From positions 62,001 to 126,000 of the forward strand of contig JANXWB010000008.1 in NCBI GenBank assembly GCA_025351345.1: a stretch of DNA of 64,000 nucleotides. The letters run 5' to 3'. This DNA is from Synechococcales cyanobacterium GL140_1_metabat_312. GTDB lineage: Bacteria > Cyanobacteriota > Cyanobacteriia > Leptolyngbyales > Leptolyngbyaceae. The first letter of the stretch is position 1. Each line of letters begins with the position of its first letter. The notes below the pieces were generated by a model that saw only the letters and a list, made by a program, of their open reading frames with translations, was not told the DNA's origin and searched no databases. Shown here piece after piece: positions 27,269 through 38,106 of this stretch. Both the position numbers and the translations under genes were made by a program.

Positions 27269-30200
27269 ATGGCTTTTCCTGCCCCTTCCCTCAAAACCCT
27301 ATCAGCAGATTTGATCAAAGTCTCGCCCACGGGAGAATTATCCCAGGGATTGCAGGTGCAAAGCCCGATAATCCAGAGTCAGTCAAAGAGCCTCTCATCA
27401 TCAACGGCTTCGTCTCTCGTCTTTGTCGATAGTGGCGTAATCGATGCTTCATCCCTTCTAACCCATTCTGCACCGGGAACCGAAGTTGTCTATTTAAATG
27501 CGATCGAAGATGCCGTCACCCAAATCACCCGCACGCTACTCAACTATTCAGGAATCAGTAGTGTACACATTCTCAGCCATGGGACATCAGGCGGCCTAAC
27601 CTTTGCCCAAGGCTCACTAACTGCGGAAAACCTAGGCCAATACACTAACCAAATCAAGTCCTGGTCCCAAGCTCTCAGCACCGATGCAGACATTTTGCTC
27701 TACGGTTGTGATGTTGCGGGCGGGGTGGCCGGGGCTGCGTTTATTCGGCAATTGGGCCAATTAAGCCAAGCAGATATTGCCGCATCGACCAACATTACGG
27801 GAGCGGGCGGAGACTGGATTTTAGAAGCGACAACGGGAACCATTGAATCGGCTTTAATCTCTGACGCAACTGGACGATCGCAATACCGCTACAGCCTTGA
27901 TAGTCCTGTACAGCTTCTATCTAACAGCAATGGATTGTTAGCAAGTAGTGCAGCAGGGGGAGATCTGGGCGATCGCAGTGTCAGCGCCAATGGAAATTTT
28001 GTCGTCTTTAGCAGTGCGGCCAGTACGCTCGTTGCCGGAGATACCAATGGGAAAAAAGATGTGTTCCTCTACGATCGCAGCAACAACACAGTCACTCTAA
28101 TTAGCCATGCTAATAACCTAGTAGGTCAACCCAGCAATGGCGATTCCACTAGCGCATCCATCAGCGCCGATGGTAACTTTGTGATCTTCAATAGCACCGG
28201 AAATAACCTCACCGCTGATTCAAAAACAGGCGGCGCGAATGATCTATTTCGTTGGAATCGGAGCAATGGCGCGATCGATTTGATTAGCAAAGTCGGCACC
28301 GCAACAGGCAACGGCAATACCGTCAACGCAGTAATCAGTGGAGATGGCTCGACGATCGCCTTTATCAGTACCGCAACAAACCTGACGGGCGCAATTGCCG
28401 ACACCAATAATTCAGCCGATATTTTCCTATGGACCGCAACCGCAGGCCAGGTTACCTTAATTGACAAGAATAATGATGGCACGATCGGAGAGCTAGGAGT
28501 TGGCGACAACTTAGACATCAGCAGTAATGGTCGCTTCATTGCCTTCAATAGCCGATCGCAAATGAGTGACTCAGACCGTAACCTCTCTTTAAATGACATC
28601 TATGTCTACGACGGAACAGCTCAAACCCTTGAACTTATCAGTGGCAATGGAATCGGAGCTAATAGCGCCACAACCTCCGTCGCGCCCCGCGTTCGCTATG
28701 ACGAAACCACAAAGATTCTACGGGTTCTTTTCAGCAGCGAAGACCGTCTGGCGGCAAATGATGCCAGTTTCTCAGAAGATATTTACGTTGCTGAGAAAAA
28801 TTTTACAGATCCCAACAATACCTACGCGCCACTTCGTCTAGTCAGCCGTACAGCCGGATTAGCGAACGGCACTGGCACTGCCAACGGTAACAATAGTTCT
28901 AGCGGTGCCGTCTTCAGTGGAAATGGTCGCTATGTGGCCTTCACCAGTAAGGCGAGTGATCTCGTTGCGGGCGATACCAATGGCGTTCAAGATGTCTTTT
29001 TGCATGATTTGAATGCGACGGACCCAAGCACAGCCACGCGGTTAATTAGTCGCAATAGCAGTGGTGGAACCTTAGGCAATGGTGACTCTAAGAATATTGC
29101 CATTAACGACGATGGCAGCATTGTCGCCTTCACCAGCACCGCAACGAATCTCGTAAACGGCAACATCGCGAATGATTTGAATGGTCAAGGTGAGGATATC
29201 TTCGCCTATGACAGGAACGCCGATAGTCTCACATTAGTCACTCGTAAAACTGGAGCCGCTGTCTCTGCAACGCTACCGAGCGGGGGTGGAGCGTTGGGGG
29301 GACGATCGCTCTCGCGTCCAGTGGTGGCAAATACAAGTAAAACCATCATCTATGCCAATGATGCGATCGATCTTGTAGCTGGAGACAGCAATGACAAAAC
29401 TGATATCTTCGCGTTTGATCTCACCACTTCAGCGAATACACTCCTAACCAAAGTCCAAATCAGCCAAAACTCAAGCACTGGAGCGGGCAACTCAACCTTA
29501 CAAAGTGCCGGGTCTGTTAGCCGTGATGGTCGGTATGCGGTGTTTACCAGTGTAGTCAATAGCTTGGTAGCAAACGATGGGAATGCCGCTGCCGATATTT
29601 TCATCCGAGACACAACGCTGGCCATCACAAATCCCAACGCGCTGAAACTCGTCAGTCGCACAGTTGCAGGAGCCAGTGGCAATCAACTCTCGTCTCAACC
29701 GTTCATCAGTGCCGATGGAAAATACGTCGTATTCACGAGTGCCGCTAGCGATTTAGTTACTACAGATACTAATACTCAACAGGACGTATTTCTTTACGAT
29801 GTCAGCGCTGGAACTGTTTCCTTGGTGAGCAAAACCAGTACCGCTCAAGGAGATGGTGCGTCTGGTAGTGCAAGTGTAGCCGTCGATGCGGGCGGCGAAG
29901 TCTATGTTACCTTCCTCAGCCGATCGGGCAATTTTGGGGCCAGTGGAACAGGCGTAAATAATGTATTTGTTTGGAAGAAATCGACCGGAACAATTGCGGT
30001 TGTTAGCAAATCCAGTGGGGCAGCAGGCGGCAACCTAGACTCTAGTACGCCAATTATTAGTGCGGATGGCAAATACATTGCCTTTACCAGTAATTCAACT
30101 AATCTCACGACGACAAATTTCGCCGGGACAGACACTAACGGTGCTGCTGATGTCTTTATCTACGACATTACTGCCGCAACTTTAAAATTGGTGAGCCAAA

Positions 30201-33200
30201 ATTCAGGTACGATCGGCAACAATGCATCTTTCAATCCCGTGATCAGTGACACCAACGGCGTTGTGGCCTTTGAAAGTCGGGCTAGTAACTTAACGGCGAT
30301 CGTAGATTCCAATGGTGTATCCGACATTTTCCGCTACAACGGAACATCAAATAGTCTCATCAGCGTAAATGCTGCGGGCAACGCTGCGGGCGATAAATTG
30401 TCAACGGGAGCGAGCATCAGTGCCGATGGAAATACGATCGCATTTACCAGCGAAGCGACAAATCTCAGCGACACCACAGATAGCAATGCAAAAACCGATG
30501 TCTTCGTCCGCACCCTAACAGGAACCACACCCAAAACAACACTAATCAGCCGATCCCGCCTCAGTAACACGGCCTCAAATGGGCAATCGGACAGCGCAGC
30601 CCTAAGCGCTGATGGTCAATTCGTCGCCTTCCTCAGCACTAGTACCGATCTATCGACCCAAGATTCCAGTCCCACAAAAGATGTCTTCACCTCCAGCATT
30701 ACTACGCCAAACGCCAAACTAGTTTCTGCCAGCACCACCGGAAACCCAAACGGCGATTCTTCCGCATTGGGTTTGAGCCGTGATGGTGGAGTCGTGGTAT
30801 TTGAAAGCAACACCAGCAACCTCATTGCCTTAGACGACAACAATGCCAGCGACATTTTCTCCCGTCCGACACGCCCCACCGTCAGCTTCAAGGTTCTGGA
30901 TCCGACCGCTAGTGAAGGCATCACCGACACTGGAACCTACGAGATTAGCCGCACCGATATCTCCGGGAGTCTAGATGTCAAGCTCAAACTCAGTAATTTG
31001 CTACCCCTCACGGATGCCACGATCGATGACGTGACCTTCACCGCAGATCTGGGCGCAACGGTAACAGTAGCGGCTGGAATTATCACCGTCAAAATTCCCG
31101 ATGGCGTTGCTAAAGTCACCCTTACTCTGAGCGCGATCGTAGATCTGCTAACCGAAGGCAGCGAAAACGCGATTCTTAATCTTCAGGCTGATGGCGCTTA
31201 CAGCCTTGACCCGATTAACACAACAGGCACCGTCGTCATCGCTCCCAGCGGCACCCTCGTCACCAATACTCTCGATAGCGGAGTCGGCAGTCTGCGCCAA
31301 GCGATCGCCAATGCCCGCCTTACCGCAGGGTCAGACATCATCACCTTCGCTCTCACCAACCCGGCCCTCAAAACCATCACACTGCTCACAGCCCTTGATG
31401 ATCTCAATGGAAATATCACGATTGATGGCGGCACCTCAGGCGTAATTCTCAGCGGCACCAGCACCACAGCGGGAACCAATGGACTCAGCATCACAGGCAG
31501 CGGCAATGTTGTGAAAGGCATTACCGTGACAGGGTTCACAGGCAATGGAATTTTGATTGACGGCAGCAACAATACCGTTGGCGGAACGATCGCGGGCAGT
31601 GGCAATACGGTGAATGGAAATAAACTTGGCGTTTATGTCAAATCTGGAACGGGAAATCAAATTCTCGGCAACGCTATCACCAACAACACAGATCTAGGCA
31701 TCGATGTTAATCCGATCGGACCCATCACAACCGATCCGTTAACACTAACAACGGCAGTAGGAACAACGACAGGCGCAACCATAACGGGAACATTGACAGG
31801 AGCACCGGGAACTTATCGCATTGAGTTCTTCTCTAACGCAACAACTGACACCGTAGGACGCACGGAAGGCGAGGTTTATCTAGGATTCCAGGATGTCACG
31901 ATCGCTGCCGGAGCAACAACTGGAGGAGTATCCTACAGCAGCACAGCCGCCGGACTCGCAAACAAATACATCAGCGCGACTGTCACCGACCAGGCAAAAA
32001 ATACCTCAGAATTTGTCAAAGACATACGCGTCATAACTCCCCTTCCCACCGTTGGGATTACCAGCGCCGAAGACATAACAGGGCTAGCTGAAGGCAACAC
32101 AGGGACTACCGCCTACAAGTTCAACCTCAAACTTTCAGCCCCGGTCACCACTAACACCACATTCAACTATCGGACCGTCGCGGTTGCTGGGCCAACAGGC
32201 GCAATAGCAGGCATAGACTACACCGCTGTCACCACCGGAACCGTCACTGTTCTAGCCGGATCTGACACCGCCATCATTACGATCGATGTTAAAGGTGACA
32301 CCCGTTTCGAGTTGGATAAATCCTTTCAGGTAGAACTCTTCGGTATTAATACGGCCCTCTACGCACCCGGCACCGTAAAAGCAACAGGCATCATCAAAAA
32401 CGACGACCTGCGGCCCACAATTTCCTTTGAATCCAACGCCGTCAGCATCGCCGAAGGCCAAACCGCACCCAATCCACAACTTCCCTTCAAAATTAACCTT
32501 TCCAATGCAAGCGACGAAGCCATCACGGTCACCTACGAAACCATCGATGGCCCAATTGGAGCTACAGGAGCGACTTCTACGGGAGCCAACAAAGACTTCA
32601 CTGCTGTCAGTCCTACGGTTCTGACGTTTGCTCCTGGCGAAGTCAGCAAAACCGTTAATGTTGAAATAATCGCCGACACTATTGATGAATCACCCGAAAC
32701 CTTCTCCCTCAGCTTAACCGCGCCGACTAATGCAACCTTCGCGACCGGACCATCTTTAGCCGCAATAGGCACCATTCTCCCCGACGAACAACCTTACGTA
32801 TTTTCCGTGGTGGCCGCTAACCTCACTATTCTCGAAGGTGCAACGGGCGCAAATAACATTGCTAAATTCACCGTCACCCTCGATCGGGATCCGCAAGAAG
32901 ACCTGATCATCAACTATGCAACGAATTCAGGACTTGCCGTCAGCGGAACTGATTTTGTGGGAAACACAGGAATCTTAACCTTCCTCAAGGGCGGCGGTCG
33001 TAGTCAAACTATCGACGTTACAATCATCGGAAATAATACATTCCAAGGCGATCGTGACTTTGAACTCCTTCTTCTAGAACCTAGCGCTCGGGTCAGCATC
33101 GATCCAACCAAAGCCTCTGCCACCACACTCATCAAAGAAGACGACTTACCCACACTGTCGTTCAAAGTAGGTAACTCCGGCGATGTTCGAGGCGTTGAAG

Positions 33201-36200
33201 GTTCACTGGGCAACAACGGCAGTGTGTCCGTAGTAGTTGAGTTATCGCAAGTCAGCAACCAAAATGTCACCGTTGAATTCACAACTCTAGATGGCACCGC
33301 GACCGTCTCCAACAATGACTACACACCGCGCACAACACCAGGCCAGAAGATTACCATTCTCGCAGGTCAAAAAAATGCATCTGTCAACTTTGAACTGATT
33401 GGCGATAATGTCATCGAGCCAGACGAAACATTTTTTGTCAAACTTTCAAACCCGATCGGAGCCACAATTCTCGGGTCCGATACTCAAACTGTCATCATTG
33501 AAGACGATGACGCCCGAATTGCAAACCAACCCCAAATCTCCATCAATGCCATCAATGCCACTCAAACGGAAGGCAACACAGGAACTAAAGACTTCACCTT
33601 CGCTGTCACCCTAAACAAAGCTCCGGAAGCTGGAAAACCTGTCTCCGTGACCGTTGCCACCACTGACGGCATTGGCAACAATGGTGCAACCGTCAGCGAC
33701 AATGACTACATCGCTAAAACTCAAGTCATCACCTTTAATCCAGGCGGTCCGCTGACTCAACAATTCACCGTCAAGGTCAACGGAGATACCAAACTAGAGA
33801 ACACCGAAACCTTCGGCATTGTTCTCACAAACGCTGTCAATGGGATATTAGGAACTCAGAATGCGATTGCCACCATCACTGACGATGACACTCCGGTTGG
33901 CATAAAACCTGTCGTCAGTATCGCGCCCATCACCCTGACCCAAAATGAAGGGAATGCAGGGACAACGCCATTCACCTTCCGGGTCACCCTAGACAAAGCC
34001 CCCGCTGTTGGAGAAACCGTTTCAGTGGATGTTGCTACGATCGATGGCACAGCCATTAGTGGGGGTGGCATGGCTGGAAGTGCCGACTTTACCGCTAAAA
34101 CTCAAACCTTTACCTTTACCTCAACAGGAGCGCTCACCCAAGACTTTACGGTTCTAGTCAATGGCGACACCCAAATTGAGGCCAACGAAGGCTTCACAGT
34201 CGAGCTTCGTAATGCGACCGGGGCAACTCTCAGCAGCAACGCCCTTGCCACCGCCACCATCAAAGACGACGACACCCCGATCGTTACCCAACCCCGCATC
34301 AGCGTCAGCCCCATCACCCTTGCCCAAAACGAAGGCAACACGGGGACTACACCAATGACCTTCCGGGTCACCCTAGACAAAGCGCCAGAGGCAGGCTCGC
34401 AAGTGTCTGTGGAGGTGAGAACCGTGGACGGGGTGGGATCGACAGGCGCAGTTTCTACAGGCAGCAATGCTGATTTCGTTGCCAAGACCCAAACTTTCAC
34501 CTTTATTTCAACCGGAGCACTGACTCAAGACTTCACCGTTCTGGTCAATGGAGACACCCAGCTTGAAAGCAACGAAACCTTCACCGTTGAACTCCGCAAT
34601 GCGATCGGAGGCGTTCTCACAACCACGCAACTCGTCGCTACCATCAACAATGACGACGGCACCAGTCCCGGCACCCGCACCAATATCTCTACCGATAGCC
34701 TCAATGATATTCTCTGGCGCAACCCCGTCACCGGAGAAACCCTGCTCTGGCAAACCAACCTCGGCCCAACAACCCTCGCCAACACCATCCCCAACACCTA
34801 CGACCCAGCCACTTGGAGATACGGCGGGACAGCGGACTTCAATAAAGACGGTAGCCCTGACTTCCTTTGGCACAACATCCAAACCGGGGAAGTAATCATT
34901 TGGAAAGTCAACGGAAACCGAATCGAAGCCTTTATCAACACCACCATCAACGTACTGGGTAGCACGTTCTCTGTTCCAGGAGATTGGCATATTGAGGACA
35001 TATCCGACTACACCCGCGACAGTAAACCGGATATCCTCTGGCGCAACTATCGCACAAATCAGATCGTAGTCTGGGAGATGGACGGGTTCAATTTTACTGG
35101 TAGTAGTATATACATATCTCAACCGATTTCCTTAGACTGGAATATCGAGGCAATTGCCGACTTTACTGGAGCAGGTAGCAAATCGTTGTTCTGGAGAAAT
35201 AGGCAAACTGGAGATACAGTGCTTTGGAAAATAGAAGGCTATCAATGGATTAATGGAAATTGGAACGGCGGTATTAACCTAAGATCTAAGGTTGAAGATC
35301 GGAATTGGCAGATTGTTACGACAGGAGACATGAATGGCGATCGGACTAGCGACGTACTCTGGCAGAACACAGCCACAGGAGAAGCTTTCGTCTGGTACAT
35401 GGGAAGTAATGGCCTCATTCAAGGAACCTTCTTACCCAAGCCGACTAGTGGTTTTCAAATCAAAGCAACTGGGGATTTCAATCAAGATGGCACAGGAGAT
35501 TTATATCTACAAAATAGACTCACGGGCCAAAACCAAATTTGGTATCTCCAGCAAACTACTGCTGGAATTGCTTATGGCAGCACCGTACTCTTGCCCAATA
35601 CTCTCCCTGGCAACCAATTCCTAGGTACTGGAATCAATCTTAGTACAAACATTCCGACACTAATTTGGCGCAACACCTTAAATCGAGAAATCATTACTTG
35701 GCAAATCAGTCCATCTCCTGCGGATGCCTCAACATCAATTAGCGCACTCTCAGACCCAAATGTTCAAATTCTTTGGACGGGAGATTTAGACGGCACTGGA
35801 CGATCGAAGGTGTTAACGCGTAATCGGCAAAACGGTATTGTCGAAATTGGTAATCTAAATAATGGGATCTACAACAAAGTTTCAAACCTTCTCCCGATTG
35901 ATGGATCGTGGACCTATCGAGGGATGGGAGATGTTAATGGCGACGGTGTGAAAGATATTTTCTGGCAAAATTCGGGAACCGGAAAGGTGGAAATTTGGAA
36001 ATTGGGCGGAGATGGTTCTGCTCCTGTTTTTGCACCTCAAGTCATTCCAGGAGCAGAGTGGGTAATCAATCAAGTTGCAGACTTTAATGCTGATGGATTA
36101 GCAGACATTTTCTGGCGCAATTCACGGACAAACCAAACGGTCATTTGGATTATGGATGGTGCCACTATTAAAGAGAGTGCTTACTTAGCGACAGTCTCAG

Positions 36201-36700
36201 TTGATTGGCAAATCACTAATGTGGCTGATTTCGATCGCAATGGAACGGCGGACTTTCTGTGGAGGAACACCGTAACCGGGCAGGTTGTAACTTGGCTTTT
36301 GGATGGTAAATCAATTAAAAAAGCAGCTTTTTTACCAACAATGACAGATTTGTCTTGGAACGTTAAATCGGTAGCAGACTACGATCGCGATGGGAACCCA
36401 GATATTCTTTGGTATAACAGCCGAACGAAGCAATCGGTCTTCTGGAAAATGAAAGACGGTCAATATGGATCATCTGTTCTCTTACCTGAGGTTCCAAATT
36501 CGGCATGGGATTTGGTGGGAACTCGTGATTTCAATGGTGACGGTAATCTTGATTTACTCTGGCTCAATACTGCAACCGGAACACCGACTATTTGGTATTT
36601 GAATAATATGAAATATGCAGCGGTTGTAACATTACCGAATTTACCAAATCCTAATTTCAAAGTCATTGGACTAGATGACTTCAATCAAATTCCAGCGTAA
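27269..36700 (+). CDS. Giant 3143-residue repeat protein (DUF4347, PD40-like, Calx-beta, VCBS/FG-GAP)
   Basis: The largest gene in the window. Residues 48-205 are a DUF4347 domain (LVFVDSGVID, SVHILSHGTSGGL, DILLYGCDVAGG), common at the N-terminus of cyanobacterial surface or secreted giants. Residues 215-1195 hold about sixteen PD40/TolB-like units (SISADGNFVIF, TDxFLYD, LVSK). A Calx-beta unit begins near 1203, a right-handed beta-helix-like stretch spans 1329-1480 (TLDSGVGSLRQAIANAR), and seven more Calx-beta units span 1594-2464, with acidic DDD calcium-type ends. About thirteen VCBS/FG-GAP-like units (PDILWRN...TGQVVTW) fill 2477-3140. There is no N-terminal signal peptide, so a type I or other late route is likely. 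It probably acts at the cell surface; adhesion is inferred. TAGGAG precedes the ATG. Confidence 0.9.
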   Translation: MAFPAPSLKTLSADLIKVSPTGELSQGLQVQSPIIQSQSKSLSSSTASSLVFVDSGVIDASSLLTHSAPGTEVVYLNAIEDAVTQITRTLLNYSGISSVHILSHGTSGGLTFAQGSLTAENLGQYTNQIKSWSQALSTDADILLYGCDVAGGVAGAAFIRQLGQLSQADIAASTNITGAGGDWILEATTGTIESALISDATGRSQYRYSLDSPVQLLSNSNGLLASSAAGGDLGDRSVSANGNFVVFSSAASTLVAGDTNGKKDVFLYDRSNNTVTLISHANNLVGQPSNGDSTSASISADGNFVIFNSTGNNLTADSKTGGANDLFRWNRSNGAIDLISKVGTATGNGNTVNAVISGDGSTIAFISTATNLTGAIADTNNSADIFLWTATAGQVTLIDKNNDGTIGELGVGDNLDISSNGRFIAFNSRSQMSDSDRNLSLNDIYVYDGTAQTLELISGNGIGANSATTSVAPRVRYDETTKILRVLFSSEDRLAANDASFSEDIYVAEKNFTDPNNTYAPLRLVSRTAGLANGTGTANGNNSSSGAVFSGNGRYVAFTSKASDLVAGDTNGVQDVFLHDLNATDPSTATRLISRNSSGGTLGNGDSKNIAINDDGSIVAFTSTATNLVNGNIANDLNGQGEDIFAYDRNADSLTLVTRKTGAAVSATLPSGGGALGGRSLSRPVVANTSKTIIYANDAIDLVAGDSNDKTDIFAFDLTTSANTLLTKVQISQNSSTGAGNSTLQSAGSVSRDGRYAVFTSVVNSLVANDGNAAADIFIRDTTLAITNPNALKLVSRTVAGASGNQLSSQPFISADGKYVVFTSAASDLVTTDTNTQQDVFLYDVSAGTVSLVSKTSTAQGDGASGSASVAVDAGGEVYVTFLSRSGNFGASGTGVNNVFVWKKSTGTIAVVSKSSGAAGGNLDSSTPIISADGKYIAFTSNSTNLTTTNFAGTDTNGAADVFIYDITAATLKLVSQNSGTIGNNASFNPVISDTNGVVAFESRASNLTAIVDSNGVSDIFRYNGTSNSLISVNAAGNAAGDKLSTGASISADGNTIAFTSEATNLSDTTDSNAKTDVFVRTLTGTTPKTTLISRSRLSNTASNGQSDSAALSADGQFVAFLSTSTDLSTQDSSPTKDVFTSSITTPNAKLVSASTTGNPNGDSSALGLSRDGGVVVFESNTSNLIALDDNNASDIFSRPTRPTVSFKVLDPTASEGITDTGTYEISRTDISGSLDVKLKLSNLLPLTDATIDDVTFTADLGATVTVAAGIITVKIPDGVAKVTLTLSAIVDLLTEGSENAILNLQADGAYSLDPINTTGTVVIAPSGTLVTNTLDSGVGSLRQAIANARLTAGSDIITFALTNPALKTITLLTALDDLNGNITIDGGTSGVILSGTSTTAGTNGLSITGSGNVVKGITVTGFTGNGILIDGSNNTVGGTIAGSGNTVNGNKLGVYVKSGTGNQILGNAITNNTDLGIDVNPIGPITTDPLTLTTAVGTTTGATITGTLTGAPGTYRIEFFSNATTDTVGRTEGEVYLGFQDVTIAAGATTGGVSYSSTAAGLANKYISATVTDQAKNTSEFVKDIRVITPLPTVGITSAEDITGLAEGNTGTTAYKFNLKLSAPVTTNTTFNYRTVAVAGPTGAIAGIDYTAVTTGTVTVLAGSDTAIITIDVKGDTRFELDKSFQVELFGINTALYAPGTVKATGIIKNDDLRPTISFESNAVSIAEGQTAPNPQLPFKINLSNASDEAITVTYETIDGPIGATGATSTGANKDFTAVSPTVLTFAPGEVSKTVNVEIIADTIDESPETFSLSLTAPTNATFATGPSLAAIGTILPDEQPYVFSVVAANLTILEGATGANNIAKFTVTLDRDPQEDLIINYATNSGLAVSGTDFVGNTGILTFLKGGGRSQTIDVTIIGNNTFQGDRDFELLLLEPSARVSIDPTKASATTLIKEDDLPTLSFKVGNSGDVRGVEGSLGNNGSVSVVVELSQVSNQNVTVEFTTLDGTATVSNNDYTPRTTPGQKITILAGQKNASVNFELIGDNVIEPDETFFVKLSNPIGATILGSDTQTVIIEDDDARIANQPQISINAINATQTEGNTGTKDFTFAVTLNKAPEAGKPVSVTVATTDGIGNNGATVSDNDYIAKTQVITFNPGGPLTQQFTVKVNGDTKLENTETFGIVLTNAVNGILGTQNAIATITDDDTPVGIKPVVSIAPITLTQNEGNAGTTPFTFRVTLDKAPAVGETVSVDVATIDGTAISGGGMAGSADFTAKTQTFTFTSTGALTQDFTVLVNGDTQIEANEGFTVELRNATGATLSSNALATATIKDDDTPIVTQPRISVSPITLAQNEGNTGTTPMTFRVTLDKAPEAGSQVSVEVRTVDGVGSTGAVSTGSNADFVAKTQTFTFISTGALTQDFTVLVNGDTQLESNETFTVELRNAIGGVLTTTQLVATINNDDGTSPGTRTNISTDSLNDILWRNPVTGETLLWQTNLGPTTLANTIPNTYDPATWRYGGTADFNKDGSPDFLWHNIQTGEVIIWKVNGNRIEAFINTTINVLGSTFSVPGDWHIEDISDYTRDSKPDILWRNYRTNQIVVWEMDGFNFTGSSIYISQPISLDWNIEAIADFTGAGSKSLFWRNRQTGDTVLWKIEGYQWINGNWNGGINLRSKVEDRNWQIVTTGDMNGDRTSDVLWQNTATGEAFVWYMGSNGLIQGTFLPKPTSGFQIKATGDFNQDGTGDLYLQNRLTGQNQIWYLQQTTAGIAYGSTVLLPNTLPGNQFLGTGINLSTNIPTLIWRNTLNREIITWQISPSPADASTSISALSDPNVQILWTGDLDGTGRSKVLTRNRQNGIVEIGNLNNGIYNKVSNLLPIDGSWTYRGMGDVNGDGVKDIFWQNSGTGKVEIWKLGGDGSAPVFAPQVIPGAEWVINQVADFNADGLADIFWRNSRTNQTVIWIMDGATIKESAYLATVSVDWQITNVADFDRNGTADFLWRNTVTGQVVTWLLDGKSIKKAAFLPTMTDLSWNVKSVADYDRDGNPDILWYNSRTKQSVFWKMKDGQYGSSVLLPEVPNSAWDLVGTRDFNGDGNLDLLWLNTATGTPTIWYLNNMKYAAVVTLPNLPNPNFKVIGLDDFNQIPA
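33535..34660. repeat. Near-identical Calx-beta coding repeats
   Basis: Three consecutive Calx-beta units share long DNA stretches: AACGAAGGCAACAC-type openings, CGGGTCACCCTAGACAAAGC at about 33978 and 34362, and the GTCAATGG(C/A)GACACCCA segments near 34155 and 34549. The unit length is about 380 bases. Gene conversion or recent duplication is likely, and assembly collapse is a risk here. Confidence 0.75.
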
Positions 36701-36716
36701 TCTACGGAGTCTTCTT

Positions 36717-38069
36717 ATGTTGCCCTTTGTCACCGCGTTCTGGATTGCCCAAATGCCTGTTATCCCTGGACCTCAAGAGATTTTAAGATCTCAGCAAGAG
36801 GTGCGGGGGTTGCCGGGAGGTTTGGATGATGTTCCTGTTTTTAACAGTAATAGTCCCGAGCTGGTGCTTCAAGAGGGGATTTTACTATCCACATTTCCAA
36901 AGATTGGCAAACGGTTTGAGAATGCGCATTTAGAACGATCGTTCACAGGACAATTTGATATTTTTGCGCATCATATTGCCAAGGGAACACCAGAAGATTT
37001 ACGAACCTTGTATTTGGGAATTATTGCGCACAATCCAAGCAATATCCCAGTGACGATCGATATTCTGCAAGCCTCTAGCCATTTGAGCCAACCCGATGCA
37101 CCTTTTATTGAATTGCCGCCGTTTGTGACAAATAATACAGGTTCTGTGTATGCGGGTCCGGGGAGTCGGGTAGCAAGTGAAGTGCTACGGGGATTTCGGC
37201 AAAATGAATTTCCAGCGAGCATTACAATAGAACCCAAGGGATATGCTTTGATATTGAATCAAGATATTTCAGTAAGAGCGCTAATACCGCCCATCAATGG
37301 CCGATCGGCATTAATTCGATTGCGTAGTAGTGGTCCAGTCTATTTAGCCAGTATGGGAAAGTTTGCACCCTCTGATAAACAAGGCAAGGAGCGGGCACCG
37401 ACGCTTGAAGAATGGCGATCGCTATTACAAACCAGTAATCTTTCGAGTCCTCGCGATCGTACGCCCACACCTATTTCACAAACAACAGGGAGTTTGATTT
37501 ATGGTCGCGTGGCTGGGGTGGCGATCGGGTCTCGGTGGCAAGGTGTTTTGAGCGATCGTAATTCAACGAGTTTAGCGATTCCCAAACCAGGTAGCGCAAT
37601 TTCCTATGGTATTAGTTTGTTGCATCGCGGAGGCTTAGGAACGGGACAAAATCAAACGGCTAAAATGGAACGACGCTATTCGGATACTGCCTACGAAGCT
37701 CATGGAAACTATGGAATTGAATACAATTTAGTATTGCCATTAGAGAACAAAAGTAATGAATTAAAAACTGTGAAAGTTTCGATCGAAACACCGTTAAAAC
37801 GAGAGGATACGCAACAGGGGCTTCGATTCTTTAATCCATTACCTAAGAATGTTTTCTTTCGTGGAACGGTACGAGTGAAGTATACGGATGATCAGGGCCG
37901 ATCGCAAATCCAATATTTTCATTTGGTTCAGCGTCAAGGACAAATGGGTGAGCCTTTAGTGATGCTTCAAATGAAAGCAGGAGAAAAACGACGAGTATTA
38001 GTAGACTTAATTTATCCGGCAGATGCGACCCCCCCACAGGTTTTGACGGTGCAGACAAATTTAAGGTAA
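36717..38069 (+). CDS. DUF3370 protein, exported
   Basis: A 450-residue protein of the cyanobacterial DUF3370 family: QEVRGLPGGLDDVPVFNSNSPELVLQEGILLSTFP is its hallmark, followed by beta-rich sequence ending PPQVLTVQTNL. The N-terminal hydrophobic run (MLPFVTAFWIAQ) suggests a signal peptide. The start is the ATG at 36717 with TACGGAG seven bases upstream. An in-frame ATG at 36675, inside the end of the giant gene, would give a longer signal with Lys and Arg residues, so the start is not certain. The 16-base gap after the giant gene suggests coexpression. Function unknown. Confidence 0.82.
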   Translation: MLPFVTAFWIAQMPVIPGPQEILRSQQEVRGLPGGLDDVPVFNSNSPELVLQEGILLSTFPKIGKRFENAHLERSFTGQFDIFAHHIAKGTPEDLRTLYLGIIAHNPSNIPVTIDILQASSHLSQPDAPFIELPPFVTNNTGSVYAGPGSRVASEVLRGFRQNEFPASITIEPKGYALILNQDISVRALIPPINGRSALIRLRSSGPVYLASMGKFAPSDKQGKERAPTLEEWRSLLQTSNLSSPRDRTPTPISQTTGSLIYGRVAGVAIGSRWQGVLSDRNSTSLAIPKPGSAISYGISLLHRGGLGTGQNQTAKMERRYSDTAYEAHGNYGIEYNLVLPLENKSNELKTVKVSIETPLKREDTQQGLRFFNPLPKNVFFRGTVRVKYTDDQGRSQIQYFHLVQRQGQMGEPLVMLQMKAGEKRRVLVDLIYPADATPPQVLTVQTNLR

Positions 38070-38106
38070 GATGCCATCGAACTTTCACATAAAGACGTGA
38101 GTTGCC

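Noticed and set aside
31191-32624. Several long minus- and plus-strand frames inside the giant gene
   Set aside because: They are shadow frames of the repetitive Thr/Ser/Ala-rich coding sequence; only the 3143-residue frame has domain matches.
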